Assembly: GCF_014529535.1 (NCBI RefSeq)
Contig: NW_023503374.1
Coordinates: 5,456,001 to 5,520,000 of the forward strand
Source of the DNA: Bradysia coprophila
Lineage: Eukaryota > Arthropoda > Insecta > Diptera > Sciaridae
Length of the DNA: 64,000 nucleotides
Direction: 5' to 3'
Shown: piece after piece, positions 61,020 through 64,000 of the stretch
How positions within the stretch are numbered: the stretch's first letter is position 1
Layout: each line of letters opens with the position of its first letter
Notes under the pieces: model-generated
The model's input: only the letters and a program-made list of their open reading frames with translations
The model's database searches: none
What the model was told of the DNA's origin: nothing
Position numbers and translations under genes: made by a program

Positions 61020-62139
61020 CATAGCTAACGCCGACCCGTACGAAAAACCTATTCCTATCGAAAGGCCTTAATGTGAAATTCTTTATTTCTCCTACTTCAT
61101 ACTCTTCTCTACTAGAAAAGCTATTCTCCCTTTAAAATCAGTTACATTATCCACTCTTTGCCTTGTTATCATATACAAATAAATTGCCGGAGGCAACATC
61201 GACAGCCCGATACGAAGTCAAATTTCATAAATTCATATTTAGACAGCTATATACCGATATATTTACCTACATTTTACTATAAATAAACAATTCACAGATG
61301 AATATCCTGTAATATTGCTCTATCTGACTGTATATAGCTATATATGACTGTATATAGCTCTATATGAGCTCAATATGGCTGTATATAGGTTAATATAGGT
61401 GTATATAGCTCAATATAGGTGTATATAGCTCAATATAGCTGTATATAGCTCAATATGGCTGTATATAGCTCAATATGGCTTTATATAGCTCAATATAGCT
61501 GTATTTTGCGCAATATAGCTGTATTTTGCGCAATATAGCTGTATTTTGCGCAATATAGCTGTATTTTGCGCAATATGGCTGTATATAGCTCAATATGGCT
61601 GTATATAGCTCAATATGGCTGTATATAGCTCAATATAGCTGTATATAGTTATATATAGTCATATAGATGTCCTCATACGTAATGCCTGAAACACCCCACA
61701 CACATAACCAATTACTTCTATGTTAACAGAAACTCTCTAAGTACAATTTTCCCCAGTTTATATCCCTTTTACTAAAATACAATATGGCCGCCGGCAGCCA
61801 TTTTGTTAGGAGACAACAAATAGTACCGACGATTTACATTCGTTAACACTTTTCAAACAAAAAGAAATTCATGAAATTGGGTCAAAATTTACTCGAGATA
61901 TTGACAAAATACTCCAAGTTCGGCCGAGTAGCCGGATAAGAGCTCACTCCAAGAGACCTAGCTCACGCTCCGGTGAACCTAATTTGATAAACTTTTTTTC
62001 TCTGATTGTTAAGCAAAAACTGCTTGGAACCCTGTACCCGGTTAACCCCAAGAGTTCTAACTCACGAGTCGGTGATCCGATTTCTATAAACGTTTTTTTG
62101 TCGATCGGTATTGTAAATACCTTTCATTTGACGTAACAC
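61020..62139 (-). repeat. Dispersed repeat, second copy of the 7.2-10.4 kb family
   Basis: Inverted relative to the 7-kb copy. Shared blocks: CATAGCTAACGCCGACCC at 61020, TTGCCGGAGGCAA near 61187, CTCACTCCAAGAGACCTAGC near 61943 and ACCTTTCATTTGACGT near 62118. It lacks the two foldback insertions of the other copy and has a minisatellite in the middle. No coding capacity is present. Confidence 0.8.
61326..61660 (+). repeat. Minisatellite, 20-bp unit, about 16 copies
   Basis: The unit is GTATATAGCTCAATATGGCT, with variants GTATATAGCTCAATATAGCT and a run of four GTATTTTGCGCAATATAGCT units near 61500-61575. It sits inside the dispersed repeat. The 7-kb copy keeps only degenerate traces of it next to its first insertion. 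Confidence 0.85.
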
Positions 62140-64000
62140 TTTTAAGCGTTTTAATGTCCTGAAATATCTTCGAAAAACCCTAAGGCACTTATTGGGCCAC
62201 AGTTCGGGAGCGGTCGACCCAAAATCACCCATCTTCGAACTTAGCCTGTCTTTTGACATTACTAAACGGGAAAAAAAGAATTTTCAAAATCGGATACGAA
62301 ATATAGAGTTTCTTATACTGATACTTATACAGCTCTTTGCCTGACGACAAGAGGGGATAATAAGCCAGTGGCTTCTAGAGCTCCGCCTTCGTATCAAATT
62401 TCTCTCTTTGACGAATAACATAAACAAACTCCACCATTAAGGAAAACATCGCCTGGATCCCTAGACCTGTTTGCCAGGTCTGTTGAGAGAGAACTAAAAA
62501 AGTGTGGTTTCCGATAACTTTTGACGCATGATATTCAGTGTTGGTTTGGCGAGTGTAAAGCAATATTCTTATTTAACTTTTTGCTATTTTGAATTTTTTC
62601 ATGTTCGTCTTTCTCTTCTTTTTCAATGTAAACCGTCTGACTTTTGGCTCCAGAATTATTTAATATTTTGTGTATAGATCTCTTATTATATAGAAGAATG
62701 ACATTTTCAACCGCAGCACGTTTTCCACAGGTTTAACATAATTCCAGAGACAGTTTGGGATTCTACGCAGTCTTTCAAACAACTTCCAGGGCAGCTTCGT
62801 CACATAAATATTCAATCGGCTTAAGGTCACTAAATATTTCCATTGCATCGATTGGCGTCGTCTTAATACCGCCGGTCATGATGCGATGTGCTTTATTTTG
62901 TACTATTTCCAGTCTCTTCTTTTGAGATTTGCTTGCACGCACATATTAGCAATTCGCTTCACATATTAGCAATTAGTTATCTGGATCATTGATTTTACGC
63001 ACTTCATGCAAAAGTGATCATAGTCGATATCTGTCAAATAGAGTACTGCTGGAATCCCTGTACTATTTTGTATGATTTTTTTTTTTCAGTGTTTAACAGT
63101 TGTGTGACGGGACGTACAGTCAAGTTTTAGTATACCCTATTTAGACTCTCAATTTTAGAGTACCACTCATGCTTGAAATGCGTTGATTTTAGGTAATTTC
63201 TCGAATCAACCATACTAAAAGGATAAAATTTTTGTATGCAAAGGTACAGCAGCCAGCTGAAAGATTTGTTTGAAATTATTTTGATATTTTTGTAAATATT
63301 AGATTCGCTCAAGCAATATAATGTATTGTAGTACAATGTACGACCCAATCCAAATTATAAAACGCCGCGAGAAGAAGAAATTAAAGAACCATCAGCTATG
63401 CAAAGTAAGCCACTAACCTGTTACATACGGCTGTCATCTGTTATCTACAACTACAGCAAAAATAAATGACAAGCTCTGACTGATGAGGTCTTATATAGCA
63501 AAAATCATATTCAAAACAAATGAAGTAAAAGATTTCTGAGATCAATATCTGAAAATCTTAGATCAAATGAAGTATAATAGTTTGAATAGTAAAACTGTTA
63601 ATTTGCTTGCCGTCTGTATTTGACAGGTTAATTTGTTAATTATGTCTACGTTTACCCATCATAGAATTAAAAATCCATTTTGAACTAAATATTACACTGA
63701 CCCTACCAATAAGTGAATTCTGACTGCGCTTTTATTCTGTGTTTCCCAGTATCGGTTTCCAAGTAGACTCACTGCTGATGCTGATATCATTTACAGTATA
63801 ACAGTAGAGTAGATAGATTACTTATGAGAATAACTTAGAATTAGGGCAAGGGCGTACAATGGTACAAGTACAATTCCGAACATCTTACTGTTTTATTCGT
63901 CGCCTTTCTCTTTGATTTTACCGTTGTAAATTTTTTATTTTATTAGTTCTGGACGTGCACTTACATATATCTCACGGACAAATAGTCATCTGTTAACATA

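Larger units (their letters stand above)
60800..64000. other. Right-hand intergenic DNA
   Basis: No gene is supported between the HELZ 5' end and the window edge. 61020-62139 is a dispersed repeat with an internal minisatellite. 62150-64000 is AT-rich and shows no coding exon chain or clear repeat. Confidence 0.5.

Noticed and set aside
61326-61660. CRISPR-like repeat array
   Set aside because: The units are contiguous 20-mers without spacers, and the DNA is from a eukaryote. It is a minisatellite.
1-64000. LTR retroelements, other virus-derived elements and LINEs
   Set aside because: I looked for reverse transcriptase, integrase, capsid-like and long direct-repeat signals and saw none convincing.

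Overview
The window is animal nuclear DNA, almost certainly from an insect and most likely a dipteran. It is AT-rich, its genes are split by mostly short GT-AG introns (about 50-150 bp), and the proteins match insect families such as mei-9, VhaAC39-1, NAT1 and Fuca. I cannot name the species. Ten protein-coding genes can be rebuilt exon by exon, and all ten predicted coding sequences come out as whole numbers of codons.

Layout: 5.1-6.7 kb (-) V-ATPase subunit d; 12.3-16.6 kb (+) GCNA, a SprT-type protease; 22.9-27.7 kb (-) NAT1/DAP5/eIF4G2, with a probable untranslated first exon near 30.1 kb; 31.4-33.4 kb (-) alpha-L-fucosidase; 33.9-34.6 kb (-) a small unrecognised gene; 36.2-40.2 kb (-) mei-9/XPF, head to head with VMA21 (40.5-43.0 kb, +); 43.4-45.6 kb (-) a C2-domain protein resembling C2CD3; 49.8-51.3 kb (-) TTC38; 54.4-60.4 kb (-) HELZ-type RNA helicase. 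The genes do not form one pathway. Two serve the V-ATPase (subunit d and the V0 assembly factor VMA21), two DNA repair (GCNA and XPF), and two mRNA translation or decay (NAT1 and HELZ).

The gaps (1-5, 7-12, 17-21.6, 46-49, 51.4-54 and 60.8-63 kb) and two introns are filled with non-autonomous DNA transposons, nearly all foldbacks with terminal inverted repeats or long inverted arms. Six have exact 8-bp target-site duplications and a seventh has 7 bp, which is the hAT signature. A composite repeat at 7.2-10.4 kb carries two of these insertions. A second copy at 61.0-62.1 kb lacks both, so it serves as an empty-site control.

The most notable points are NAT1, which has no usable AUG and appears to start at GUG; a 700-bp hAT-like foldback sitting 12 nt from a NAT1 splice donor; and the dense set of hAT-like foldbacks. 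I saw no virus-derived element, CRISPR array, rRNA or functional tRNA gene, and nothing that looks like an unknown multi-gene system.
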